Origin: Marsupella aquatica
Taxonomy: Eukaryota; Marchantiophyta
DNA length: 64,000 nucleotides
Direction: 5' to 3'
NCBI GenBank assembly: GCA_973895155.1
Contig: OZ316897.1
Location: 13,516,001-13,580,000 of the forward strand
A program made the position numbers and the translations under genes. The notes under the pieces were generated by a model. That model was not told the origin of the DNA. It did no database searches and saw nothing but the letters and a program-made list of their open reading frames with translations. Positions 20,354 to 31,927 of this stretch are shown here, piece by piece. The stretch's first letter is position 1; each line of letters opens with the position of its first letter.

Positions 20354-21658
20354 ATGCATGGAGCAGAGGGTTACAAAAACCTTTTAAATGACATGGGGCG
20401 TTGCATGCATGAGACTATGGAGAAAGAAGAAGACATGACCCGAGATAAAATTGTTGCCATAATAAGTGATTTTGAGAAGCCAAGTGGATTTGTTGAATAT
20501 CTGGCGTTGAACTTTGCGGTAAATCTTTGGGACAAGTTGGAAATTAAACCAATTTGGATGAGACTGGGGCCGTCATGCTTGGAGTTCCTAGGCTATACAC
20601 ACATAGAAGAGATTTGCTAGCAAAATGGAGCAAAGAATTAGCAATGGCCAAATTGAAGAGTAATGTCAAATATGCGAGCAAGGTCGTGCAGTTTGGAGAG
20701 ATTGGCGTGGAAGTTGCAGATAGAGGAACGCATCCATCACGAGTTCTTCCCATGGTCAGGAGTATTCATTTTTTGAGGAGGGAGCAAGTAAAGAATTTGC
20801 ATCGCATTGGAAGCGGCATCCAAGGACATGTGTTCATATGTCATATATTGGATTGCCCATTGATTCCTCAAAATGCAACACTAGTTGCAAAATAATTCAA
20901 GGATGAAGACCGACACAAAAGACAAACAGATGCTTTACAAGAAATGCTAATGGGAGACTTGAATCACAAAGGAATCATTGGGGCCTTGGCAATGACCATC
21001 AAAGATCCACCCAAACTTATCTATGATCATTACAATGGAAGTGACTTGGGAAGCTTCATAGATAAGTGTGGGAAGTGAAGTACGAGCAAAGGGAAGTCAC
21101 AATCTACTTATGAAGTTGATGTCACATTCATATCTGAAAAGAATATTTTTTGGAACATCGTTTGGGGATTGGGGATTGCTATGGCTTTATTGGAGACCTT
21201 GCAATACTTGCATGCACATGACCGTTTCCATTGTGACCTTCACTTTGGAAATATCCTTCTTCACTTTGATCATGAGGATGATTTGGCAATCAAAGTTTAT
21301 GTTGGAATATGTGATTTTGGGTTGTCCAAACATAAATCACAATGCACATTATCACATAATCGAATGTGGTCCACCCTAGCAGAGAAAGCTGTGGCCTATC
21401 AGAAACAATATCCTCAATTGGTGTCTGAGTTAGTTCGACCTGATTCAGCAGAGTACAGCCAAACAACTGATATATATGCTTTGGGCAATGTCTTTGAAAC
21501 ATTACTTACAAAAAATTGGGATGGAATGGGCCCAATGACATGATATTTGAATATGGGTTGGAATGCTAGAGAGCATGGTCCAAAATTGGAGAGTATGATA
21601 CGTGACATGATGGCCACTGATAGTAGCAAAGAATGGATTGCGTTCATTGGAGTTTGAG
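20354..21658 (+). pseudogene. Protein-kinase-like pseudogene
   Basis: The reading frame is broken by a one-base shift near 20555, a TAA near 20893, a TGA near 21076, a further shift before 21120 and later stops. Kinase landmarks survive in order. These are a glycine-rich loop IGSGIQGHVF (near 20800), the VAIK-like NATLVAK (20880), the catalytic loop FHCDLHFGNILLH (21226-21265), the ICDFGLSKH metal-binding loop (21308), and subdomain IX TDIYALGNVFETLL (21466). The catalytic loop is HCDLHFGN instead of the usual H-R-D-L-K-P-x-N. About 145 residues before the kinase core match nothing I recognise. It lies among transposons and is followed by another decayed frame on the same strand, so it may belong to a repeat family or be a captured gene. 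Confidence 0.7.
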
Positions 21659-21889
21659 ATTGATGAGGACATTCTAGGATTGTAGATTAGTGTAGCACAA
21701 TAGTCCTTATCTTAGAGATTAATGATTGCATAGTTTCTTCAAGAATGACAATGAGACATGACATGAACTATCATCTATTCAATCATGTCATATGACTTTA
21801 AATGTTTTTCTCCTTTGCTTTATTGTGTATTGTTATGATTTTTACCTTGATGGTTAAATATTGAATGAATGCTAAATATGTTTATGTCA

Positions 21890-23650
21890 TTGTAGATCTT
21901 GCAAGGATGGGAAAATATGTATTGAAATCCGATGAATAAGAGAAACCTTGTACAAAGGATGGGCATGCCCAAGATTTACACAACTATGCTATGGAAGAGT
22001 ATGCTGCAATAGATTCTCAACCCATAGATTCCTAACCCACGGATGAGGACATGGGAATGAGTAGCAACCATGCAAAGCAAAGCAAAACCAAAATGGAAGA
22101 GGACACCAAAGATGTTGAATGGAATATCACAATACCAAATGTGAAATCTCCTCACAACGAATGACCCATAAACGTAAAAGAATTGGAGATATTGATGCCG
22201 CGTGTGAAGTTTCACAAATTTATGAAAATCATTTTTGATGATGAAAATTTATGGTCCACAAGGTCTTGGTTGCAAGAGAAGTACACCACGTCGAAGATCA
22301 CACATGTGGAGATTGGCAAACATTGGCAACAACAATTTTGAGAGTATGCTAAATGAGTTTGGTTTATCCGCCATTTCTTAAACTCCTAATTGTTGAATTC
22401 ATCCTCAAGTGGAAAGTGGATTACCGTTGGGAAACGGAAGAGGGCAAGATAACTCACAATGTGCATCAGTCTGTCTTGGACATTGTAGATATTAAAAAGA
22501 GTTCTATTGCATAAGATATCTCGGCACATGCAACCAACAAAGGGTCCAAAAGAAAGATAGATGATACGCAAGACATTTATGTGCATCAGAAAGATAAACC
22601 GACTGCATTCGAATGACTCTTCACTAAATCTGAAAGTTACGGTGCAAAAAATATGTGGAAAAAAAATCAAACATTCTAGTTGCCTCTACAAGTAACAATG
22701 TACCTAGAAAGTTCATTGGTGTTTTGAATGCAAAGAAAGAATCACTGAGGATGGAGATTGTGTGCAAGATTTTTGGGCACAGAGATCGGTCAATTGATCA
22801 AGAACAATCTTTGCACAAAATTTTGTCTTGAGCTTTGTGAAGCTGACAACATTGACCTTGCAAGATAATGTTATGAAGATGAAAGCGATGAAAAAATGCC
22901 CATTCAAACTATGGCTACTTCAAAGAGCAAGGAATACAAGGTGCAACTATACGACAAGATGGAGGAGATCGCAAGGCTCAAGAAACAACTTGCCCAAAAG
23001 GATGGTCAATGTAGTCAAATGATGCAAGTTCAAGAGGCACATAGAGTTATTCTTGATTTGAAGAATCAAGTTGCATCACAAGAGGTGATCATAAGCAATC
23101 TGCAAGAGGAGATTGAGCAAATGAACACTACCGAGGTGGATGGTCAGTCTAACAATGAAAAATCAAGATGTAGTAACTACAATTATATGAACTTGCACAT
23201 GATTGATCCTAAGGGACAATCTAACCTTTTTTCGGATATGGAAGTTGATCCAGAAGATGTTGAGAAATTTTTTGACAAGTGGAAGAGTGATGAGAGTATG
23301 ACCCAATTTGTTCGAGAAAATGATGGAAGACGTACTTGGTGCTTGTATCTATGGGGTCCCAAATCTGTTTCCATTTTGGGAACATGTGGTTACTTATGGC
23401 ATCATGCTTGCTTGTTTAGGTGGATGAAGAAGAGTCAAAAATGTTGGTGTCAGAAACTATTTCATGAATGAGAGTATGAGCAATGAGGTTTGTTGAAACA
23501 AATGCCACCAATGAAAACACAACAAGATAGTGAAGAAATGACTCAAGAGAGTATTGCAATGACACACATTGATTCAAGGCCCATTGACAACTTCACAGTC
23601 AATGAATGCAACTTGTTAGATGGTGACTTTGAGAATTTGTTATTCAATGG
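21890..23650 (+). pseudogene. Unrecognised coiled-coil protein, degenerate
   Basis: I do not recognise this gene. From about 21895 the plus strand reads coding-like sequence with several stops (LARMGKYVLKSDE, then EDTKDVEWNITIPNVK). The best-preserved part is 22896-23471, where MPIQTMATSKSKEYKVQLYD is followed by heptad-rich segments (KMEEIARLKKQLAQKDGQ, VILDLKNQVASQEVIISNLQ). The rest is an acidic DMEVDPEDVEKFFDKW region. A long coiled coil in the first ~90 residues is plausible. It is on the same strand as, and follows, the kinase-like pseudogene, so the two could have been parts of one gene or one mobile unit. Confidence 0.4.
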
Positions 23651-23899
23651 TAGATTGCAACAGTGAAAATAATATGCAATAGCTAATCTATACACATCAA
23701 ACATCTACAAATCTATACACATCAAATCTATACATGAACAAAGGAAATCAAATTTGGACCTCGATGAGTCTCAAATTCAGGATGACGAGGACTACTCATT
23801 TGATGCAAACTTTGTAATGTCTTCCCAACCAAACCCATCCTTCATATACCCAACATTGAATCTACAAAATGATGTCCAAACAAATACTTCATACTTATT

Positions 23900-24560
23900 T
23901 CAACGATGAGGTGCTGCATCAGAGCTCTGTCCGGAGAGAACAACATCAACTTTGTTTACACAACCTGATGATTCACAGTGGGGACAACATGCTTCTCTAA
24001 CACTAAATATTTCAAGTCCAAATACATATATCTCACTAAAAAAAGTTACTCTTGCTTCTATTAATCGATGTAGAATGACTTCCACATCTTACATATGCTC
24101 CCAATTGAATTGTCTCATTCCATCATTCTGCAATATCTCATTTTTTTACCTTTCGCACATCCCTTGATTGGTATGTCATCAAAAAATGGACAAGTTTTCT
24201 TTGAAATAAATGATTGTAAAATGTGATTCATAGCATTTTGCATGTGCACCACTGAGTTTGTTACTCCTTGTGAAAGAGTACACATCTTCAATAACCCAAG
24301 TGGAGTTCTCATTGTAGTGATGTCCTGACTTCCTTTTGCAAGCTAAAACTGATCATATGTTGAGTAGAGATCTCCAATTGAATAGATGGATTTTCCAGCA
24401 AACTTCTCTGTAAATTCATCCACGATTGGACCAGTTCTTACATTTCAAATAGTAACTCTATTTGGCGGTTGCATATTTTGTATAAACCTTAGCTTTCCAT
24501 TTTTCTTTCGAATTGTGAACCACCGATTAGAATATGGTGCCTCCGATCTCTAAAAATCTT
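23900..24560 (-). pseudogene. Ty3/gypsy-like reverse transcriptase fragment
   Basis: Reading the minus strand from 24560: SNRWFTIRKKNGKLRFIQNM, QPPNRVTI, stop, NVRTGPIVDEF, AGKSIYSIGDLYSTYDQF, stop, then MRTPLGLLKMCTLSQGVTNS, VVHMQNAMNHIL and the active-site box FFDDIPIKGC. It ends with a thumb-like HRLIEARVTFFSEIYVFGLE. The order (finger, D-x-x-S-x-Y-x-Q, palm F-x-DD, then RL..A..TF) is that of Ty3/gypsy RT, with FFDD replacing Y/F-x-DD. Several stops and shifts show it is dead. The 'DD-IPIKG' context is unlike standard plant chromoviruses (YLDDILVYS). No LTR could be assigned. Confidence 0.7.
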
Positions 24561-27500
24561 GGCTTTTAGCTTCTCTTTTAGTAGGTCCACCAGTTGTGGT
24601 AGCAAACTTTAGAAACCAAAATAGGTTTCAAGTCTCATAATATATGTGGGACAATGAAAATCATCATTGGTGCTATTTTGCATGGATTACCACACCCGAT
24701 CTCTTCAATATTGAAGATAAATGCCTTTCCATTTTTAGGAATCATTTCTTTGAAGACATCTTGCTCAACCATGGTAAGCAAGCCATCTCTTCCAATCTTG
24801 ATCTACTCCAATGTCTTCCTTGTGAATATATAGCTTATTCTCTTGGAATCTCTCAGTCTTGGTTCTTCTTGTGCTCTTCATAATAATTCTTCTACTTCCA
24901 AAGGCAATGAAACCGCTACTGGTCGAACCATTCTATCCACTATTTTTTACTTTGTGTTGACGTTCACTGTTTCATGGACTAGATGAGATACTAGTTCATA
25001 AAGTTCTCTCCATCTCTCGATTCAATATCCATCCTGGTCTTTTTCTGCTTGTTGACATTGGTTTGTCAAAATACTTTGAACTTGCCACAATACTTAGACT
25101 GGGATTGTGATTCATTGGATCTTTCTCTTTGAACTGTATTTCCTTTCTTCTAAGCGATCTCTTGACGTCTTCCATTCGTTGTTGCTTTTCCTTGGACTAA
25201 ATTTCTTCTTGTGACTACGAATTGTGATAACATGACTATGGTCAAAGAAATTAAAAAGTGGAATTTTTCAAAAAAAATTGTGCATTACCAGGTTAATGGA
25301 GCATAATTAACCCAAAAATGACTACAAAGTTTAGTTTTTAGTATGACATCCAAAAATATCGGGATAACATTTTTTTTAGAACTTGCAAATACCGTTACAA
25401 TTGCACCACGAGAGAAGGCGTACAAGAATGACGACTAAAACCATAAGTTGAACATCCGGTCGGAGCCCAAAATTTGGCGATCAAGTTTTTAAGGCCACTG
25501 TAGACCAAGCATTCTTCACACTATTGAACTGTTGTTGAAACCCTAAACCTTAAACTTTGACACCAATAGGTTTGGTGTTGGATATATTGACTTGCTCTGT
25601 CTCACCTAAAATTTTTGCAAATGTATTTTTGTAACGCCTCACCATGCGATCCATGTTATGAGTAATGAACGTAGTGTGTATTTCCTAAATCTACAGATGA
25701 CAAAAAAACAAAAATTACGATATAAGTAATTAACTTTCAAGTATATCCGATTAACAAAATATTTTTTTAAAATATTTTTTTTCTTGAAAAACAAAAAAAT
25801 GCACTAAAAGCTAAAAATTAAAAGATTAGGCATATTAAAAAAACAAGTGTATTAATCTGATTATCCAACTGATCAGGAGATAAGTCCACTTCTTGAGTTT
25901 GCGATGATTGAATATTCATGTATAAAATAGATGATCGCCTATGATTGATATCATAGAGCACAACTCATTGTTCATCCGCTATCAGAATACCGTTTGGCTC
26001 ACGTGGAAGGCAGCGTACGGAAGTGAAGCGCATAGAGAGGTGTGCAAGCTCTTCCTGAGGGAAGGTTGGCCAAACTTTTGACTTGACTCTTAGACCATGT
26101 CATCTGTGACAATGTTTGGAATCGCAACTAGTGATTGCAATGCACGGTGAATTACAAAGCTAAGAGATCCCATACCGACAATTAGTGAACACATGTCAGG
26201 ACTCTTTGTCAAAATACAAGACTTTCCTAGCTCAAGGGACTTGCATCAAGCTGCTTTCTCTCCCCATGAAAGCAATGAACAAATCCAGGGACATATGTTC
26301 TCTCCCATCTACACAAATCATCCACAAACTCCAGATAGAATTGAGTTTCCTTGAATCGGAGAAGGAATCTCCCTGGATCGCAAGTAACCTTTGCTTCGTT
26401 GCTTTTCAGCCCTTAGCTCAAATCTAGAATGTCAGATGGTAACCAAGCCAAGCCGAAGTGCTCTTTCTCTCCCTTCAGAAATTCCTCATACGATTGGAAT
26501 CTTTTTAGTGTATGAAATACATTGGCATTTTATTTTACAACACCGAACACTATAATTGCACTAAATTGTCTGGATTGTGTGGAAAAATCCTTGTATTACA
26601 TGTCATTCATATTGTATCTCATCCACATCCTTGTATGAATTGTTGTTGCAAAGTCAAGGTATAGGTACAACATTTGTAGTAGTGGATCAGATCTGCGTGG
26701 GCTGACCAAATCAAAAGTAGGTTTGGTATACATCATATATTGACATTAATTTCAGTGACCAATAACAAATGTATTTGTAGTATTACAACTAAACTATATT
26801 GTATTATTCATTTATAGATATGACATGTAACAAACAAAACACCAAGAAATCTGAACTAGGGGTGAGCAATAGCTTCTTGTAAAGGCTAGGAGATATAAAG
26901 TTCTCCAAAGGTCAGGTTTACTAGAAGGCAATTTATTGTTGTGTCATTTGTAACGATGGTGGGGGCTTGGTCATTTGTGATGTCCCATGCATGAGGCCTC
27001 CCGGATGCTGACAATTATGTTCTTAAGGAATAGACGATTGTTGAGTTGGTCGGCAGTAAACATCCACAAGAACTTAGTCTTGATGAGCTCTCCTCCAAGC
27101 AAGGCAAAGTTTTGCAACCAAGCAAGCTCCTCTCATTCTTGGGCTGCTCTCTTACTCCTCGTCCTTGTATGTCTCAATGTACTCAATTGCCCGTTTGAAC
27201 ATGCATCCCCAAAATATGCAACTTGGTTAACGTTGTTCATTCTCACCTTCGTCGATGCTCGGTATCTAATTCTGCCATAGAGTTTGCCTAAGCACATAGT
27301 CGTTGGCTTATTACCACAATTCTCTACTTGATCAGTGCTTGCAACTGAGCCGTCGACCTCCATGAACAGTCTTTACCCCCTCATGGTTGCCTTTATTTGG
27401 CCGTCCATTGATTACCTATGGTTAATTGTGCTTAATGTGCCCTAACCCTTATCGTGCCTTTTAGTTGCCATTGCGCCCTTATTTTTGGCCTCGGCTTGAG

Positions 27501-28224
27501 TTCCATGGTTACCCTTAATGATTTATGTTTTCTCTTTTCCTCTTTATACTAATATGTTTTAGTATATACCATTCGGGTTTACCATCTTAATTGGCCTAGT
27601 GATTCTTGGCTAGGCATCATAATTATTCAACTCCCCTTGATCAACCCTCATTTGAGAGAAGCATCCATTTCTAGCAATGATCATATTTTCTAGAACAAAT
27701 TTAGAAACCGCTGCTTTTTTTGTTAGATACTAGTGCCTTTCCTCTATATATGAAGAAAATTATTTTTTTGTCAATTATATATACCACCCCTTATTCCATT
27801 TGGCATATACACTATGTTTAATACCTATTGAAAATATAAAGCCAATGAAGAAGTAAGTTTTAATCCATCTCCATGTCTTAGATTTTGGCATACTTTACAA
27901 CTTTCCTCATAGTCCCTAACATTCATATGCACTTTTAGTAAGGATTTACATCGTGCCAAGAAACATGAATTTTTTCTATTACGAGCAAAAACTTTTATCA
28001 TATCAGAAAAATGTAACTGTTATGAGCAAAGCTTTTACTCATATCAGGAAATACCTACTTCGAATTTACTTCCTATTTACAGTCACCAACAAAACAAACA
28101 AAAAATCATTCCCAAAACTCTATTCAATTTTATGTTTCCAGTGACTCAAAGTACTTATCACGACATTCAAAATACAACTTTAATAAAAACAATGCATTGT
28201 CCAAACCTCAAAAGTACACGATCT
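24561..28224. other. AT-rich intergenic or decayed repeat DNA
   Basis: No gene is supportable. The part up to ~25230 probably continues the gypsy fragment upstream on the minus strand (a LLKEKLKAKI-like stretch is seen). 26185-26427 and 26987-27363 have short frames on either strand without known similarity. The rest is AT-rich with homopolymer runs. Confidence 0.4.
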
Positions 28225-28462
28225 AAATCAACTGTCAATAATACTAGCGTCAGGCGCTACCATTGATGACACTCTACTTTAAGAAACTAAAAACATATAA
28301 TGTAATGATTCCCAAAAAACCTTCTGATGGGGTATAATGACCATGATTGGAAAACTAACTCTAATAAAAACAAGATAGTATAACCCCTCATTAAATAATT
28401 AATGAATCAATATGTCAATAATACTAGCGCTGGGCGCTACCTATGATGACATTCTACATTAA
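28225..28462. repeat. Direct repeat with GCGC dyads
   Basis: GTCAATAATACTAGCGTCAG followed by GCGCTACC and a GATGACA(C/T)TCTAC tail begins at about 28231. It recurs at about 28413 as GTCAATAATACTAGCGCTGG followed by GCGCTACC. The spacing is ~182 bp. Each core is a small dyad such as AGCGC-TGG-GCGCT. A related GCTGGTAATGCTAGCGCCC string is found near 7511. Confidence 0.55.
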
Positions 28463-31400
28463 AATCATGTAATGTACTCATTCTAAAAAATATTTATCTA
28501 ATAATGTCGTTGTCGTGGAAATAGTAAGCTCTCAAAAACACGTCGGGTGCCTGACTGCATGTGCTAATTATGCTACTTATCACTTGTAAGAGACCTCATG
28601 CTTAGAATCAATTCCCTTGAGAGCCTTGTCCTCTCTCGACCATTTTTCAAGTTCCTTGAGTTCCCTTGTGTCTCTTGCGATTTTCTCCATATAAGCTGGG
28701 TGGGAAGGGCATACCCTTTTTCGCAAGGACTCCTAAGCACTTTTGGTACCAAGAGTTATGTGTGATCTACTTCAGATATTGGCAATAACACCAGAGTAGT
28801 CGGGGCTAGGCCCACACTCCACAATCTCTCCTCCAAGTGATAATCTTCTCTACTTGCTTCTATCAACTCTCGGCTATGATCTCTCTTCTATTACACTATT
28901 ATGAACACACTCACATCCCCATCTGTGCATCTATATAGTATTAATGGATCCGACGATGTGATAATTGCAGTGTATCCTTCTTCCCCAAATTTTTGTGTAA
29001 GAACTTGTCTAATATCTACCTTTCTCTTTACTATCAACTTAATGCTTGTCAAACACTTGTCAAGGAGCTTAAGCATCTTTTCCCCTAAAAAACTACCTAA
29101 TACTTGCTCCATGTCATACCAGGGTCACAAAGAATTGACAAAACTTCTGAAATGTGCATGCAAGGTCTAAGTACACCATACACAAGTAGTTTCAACTCTC
29201 CACTTCTAGAGAGGTAGTCACCTTGACTACTTTTGCACTCCCACTCTTTCTCTCTCCTCTACTCCAAGGATTAGCAAGGGGGATATCCACTCCAAGCTGT
29301 CACCTTAGAGTAGACCCTAAAACAAACACCCAAGAACCCCAAGTACTTTTCTCTTCAAGCTTAAGTCTCATCAAGATCCTCCAGGTAGTGTTACCCCTTA
29401 ACCTTGCCCCCCTGGCCTTGGTTTGGGTCCACACACCCCCTTGAGCTCTAGAAAAACTCTTCTTGCAAAGAACTCTTCCTCTTGGTTCTCACACAAAGCA
29501 AGGTACTTTCCACCCTCAAGATACAATCCTCTCTAAACCCCAAAGTAGTGCTCCACCTTAACCTTGCCTCCCTGGCCTTGGTTGTATACCAGCACATCCC
29601 CTTCACGATTAGACCAAGATTGCATCATAGCATGGACTCTTCTCTTGCTCTCAAACACTTCACATTTAGTCACACTTAGTGGTCACAATGAAGATTGGAA
29701 GAATCCTTTTATTGTATACTCAATCCTTACATAAAAGGTCACTACACACTCTCCACACTAAGCATGGACCTCCTTCCCCTTCTCAATCTTAGCCCCAACT
29801 TGCAAGGTAGAGCTTACACTTAAGAATGAGACTTCTGGTCCTCAACAAATGAAATCTTCCACCTTATATACTATTCTCCTTTCACACCACACCAAGCTTG
29901 ACCTGGGGTGCAACTATACCTCCCCCAAGTCCTCCTAACACACCAAGTCCAAACTATAGTTCATAGCTCACTCTACAACCTATTGCTTGACTCCTTTCAA
30001 GCCCTGGAATATGCCGCACATGAGTTGCATGCTTTGACCTCCAAACCTGCTCCCACTTATGGTCCTCTTCATCAGCTTTCCAACACACTTGAAAGCTCGC
30101 AAAAAGAGTACTTGAGTCCAAAGTTATGCCTAGTCAAAGTTGACCTTTTTTGACTTGTACCCCTTATACTACCCTAAGCAAACTACCCTCTATACTCACT
30201 TCTATTAACTTGATGGCCTTGCACTTTCGGCCAAAGGTAAGTAACCTTCCCTAGAGCCTTACTAAAGTGGTATGGGTACCCAAAGTGTTTGGCCCTACAT
30301 CTGGTATTCATTCCCCCTTGGCAGCTCCCGTTTGCAAGCTAGCGGGACCCCTCATGGCGACGGTTTAAAATATCTCTGGGTATTTCTTTTCCTGGGTTTC
30401 TACCTTCACTCAACGATGCTTTACCTTCCCTTGAATCGGCACAAAAAAATATGGGCCCCAACGGATGCCCCTAGCTCAAGTTATGACATTTTCCCTCTCT
30501 CAATCCCTTATGTGCAAAAGGGCTCCGAATTACACTGTCATAGGTCCCGGTTTACACTTATGTGTATACCAGGTGTCGACCTGAGAGAGTTCCTCATAAG
30601 GTCCAGTCTTTTCAGAAGCTATAGAGTTTAGCATCTTGCCTGATTGTGCAGTTGATTTGAGGATGATTCCTTGACTAATTGCTTGATTGATTTTTGTAGT
30701 AGCTTCTCCTCTGATTTATGACTGAGTCCCTTCTAATTGTTGGGCTGGATTGTGATTGAGTTGCTCAGGAGTAGCCATAGCTCATAACTGCTGTAAATTG
30801 CAGCAGCTGGTCAATTCTCAGCACATGGATTCTCAATTGCCAGCCATTCTCTTTTGAATTTTCTCAGCACAAGCTTACCTACTCGCAGATTGAATCAGCC
30901 AGCACATTGAATCAGCCAGCACATTGAATCAGCCAGTGGAGTGAATCAGCCAGCAGCATCCACGTTTTCCTTGGCAGCAAGCTCTATAGCCTATGTAGTG
31001 CCTGCCCTTTCTCAATTTGTCAACATCCAAGCAGAGATCACGTTTACTAGACAGCTGCTGCATCAATTTCACATTGCCTAAGTTAGCTGATCTCGTGCTG
31101 GAGCAACAATAGCCCACCATAGATTTTCCACCATGTGATTTCATAGTCTAATCACTCAACTCGCAGCCGCCCTCGTGCTTAGACTCCTTCCTGCCTCGTG
31201 CTAGCCTCGTCGCAGCCGAGTCATCGCGTTTCCACACTTAGAAAAAATTTGGTTCTCTCGCGGGAGAAAACTTTGTACTAGCCCTTTTTAAAGCCATGCC
31301 AAAAATCACCCATAGGTCGAAAAGAACTTCTGAGCAGATTTATGGGATCCTTGGACATAGGACTCCCTCCTGAATTTGTCAAACGCACTAGATACCCCAT

Positions 31401-31927
31401 ACTGACTTTTCTAAAAATACCTAAGTTTGCGCACATCTATAGGTTGCATTATTTTTCCCAATCTTTGAGGTGCTCCCAAAAACTAACCAAAGTTGATAAA
31501 TTACTTCTTAGACTTTCAAGGGATATTATGGGCTATACTATACCCAATTTTAACCTCGAACCAAAAATATCTACCCCTTGGCTAATTTCTCCGGGACCCG
31601 CTAGATGGTTATTTTAAGTTCAGCCAAAATACTCACAATTCCTAGGTTGAGACCCTACTTCACTTCATAATTTTTCAGGGTTCCCTAGGGACCTCCCCGC
31701 ACCCATGGGAGAAATATTAGCCAAAAATGAGATGTCAGGTGTTGGGTCATTTTCCGGTCCCGACTTAGTCGCCTATCCTAACTAAGGAAATAATATTTGC
31801 TGCCCTACCATAAAGACCTCACTTATCCCTTTACATCTTCTTAGAACAACATATTTTTCTCTTCCATGATTCCCTACTATCCTTCCTTAGTGACTTAGGG
31901 TTGCAAACCCTAAGTACTTTACTAATG
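28463..31927. other. Non-coding, probable decayed LTR or leader sequence
   Basis: I see no gene. A ~50 bp segment TTAACCTTGCC(C/T)CCCTGGCC followed by TTGGTT occurs at about 29397 and again near 29559. A 17 bp unit ATTGAATCAGCCAGCAC is tandemly repeated about three times at 30889-30940, with a fourth partial copy. The style (pyrimidine-rich, sparse frames) suggests retrotransposon leader or LTR material, but no PBS or boundary was found. Confidence 0.4.
30889..30955. repeat. 17 bp tandem repeat
   Basis: The unit ATTGAATCAGCCAGCAC is seen at 30889-30905 and 30906-30922. Degraded copies follow to about 30955 (ATTGAATCAGCCAGT, GTGAATCAGCCAGCAGC). Confidence 0.8.
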
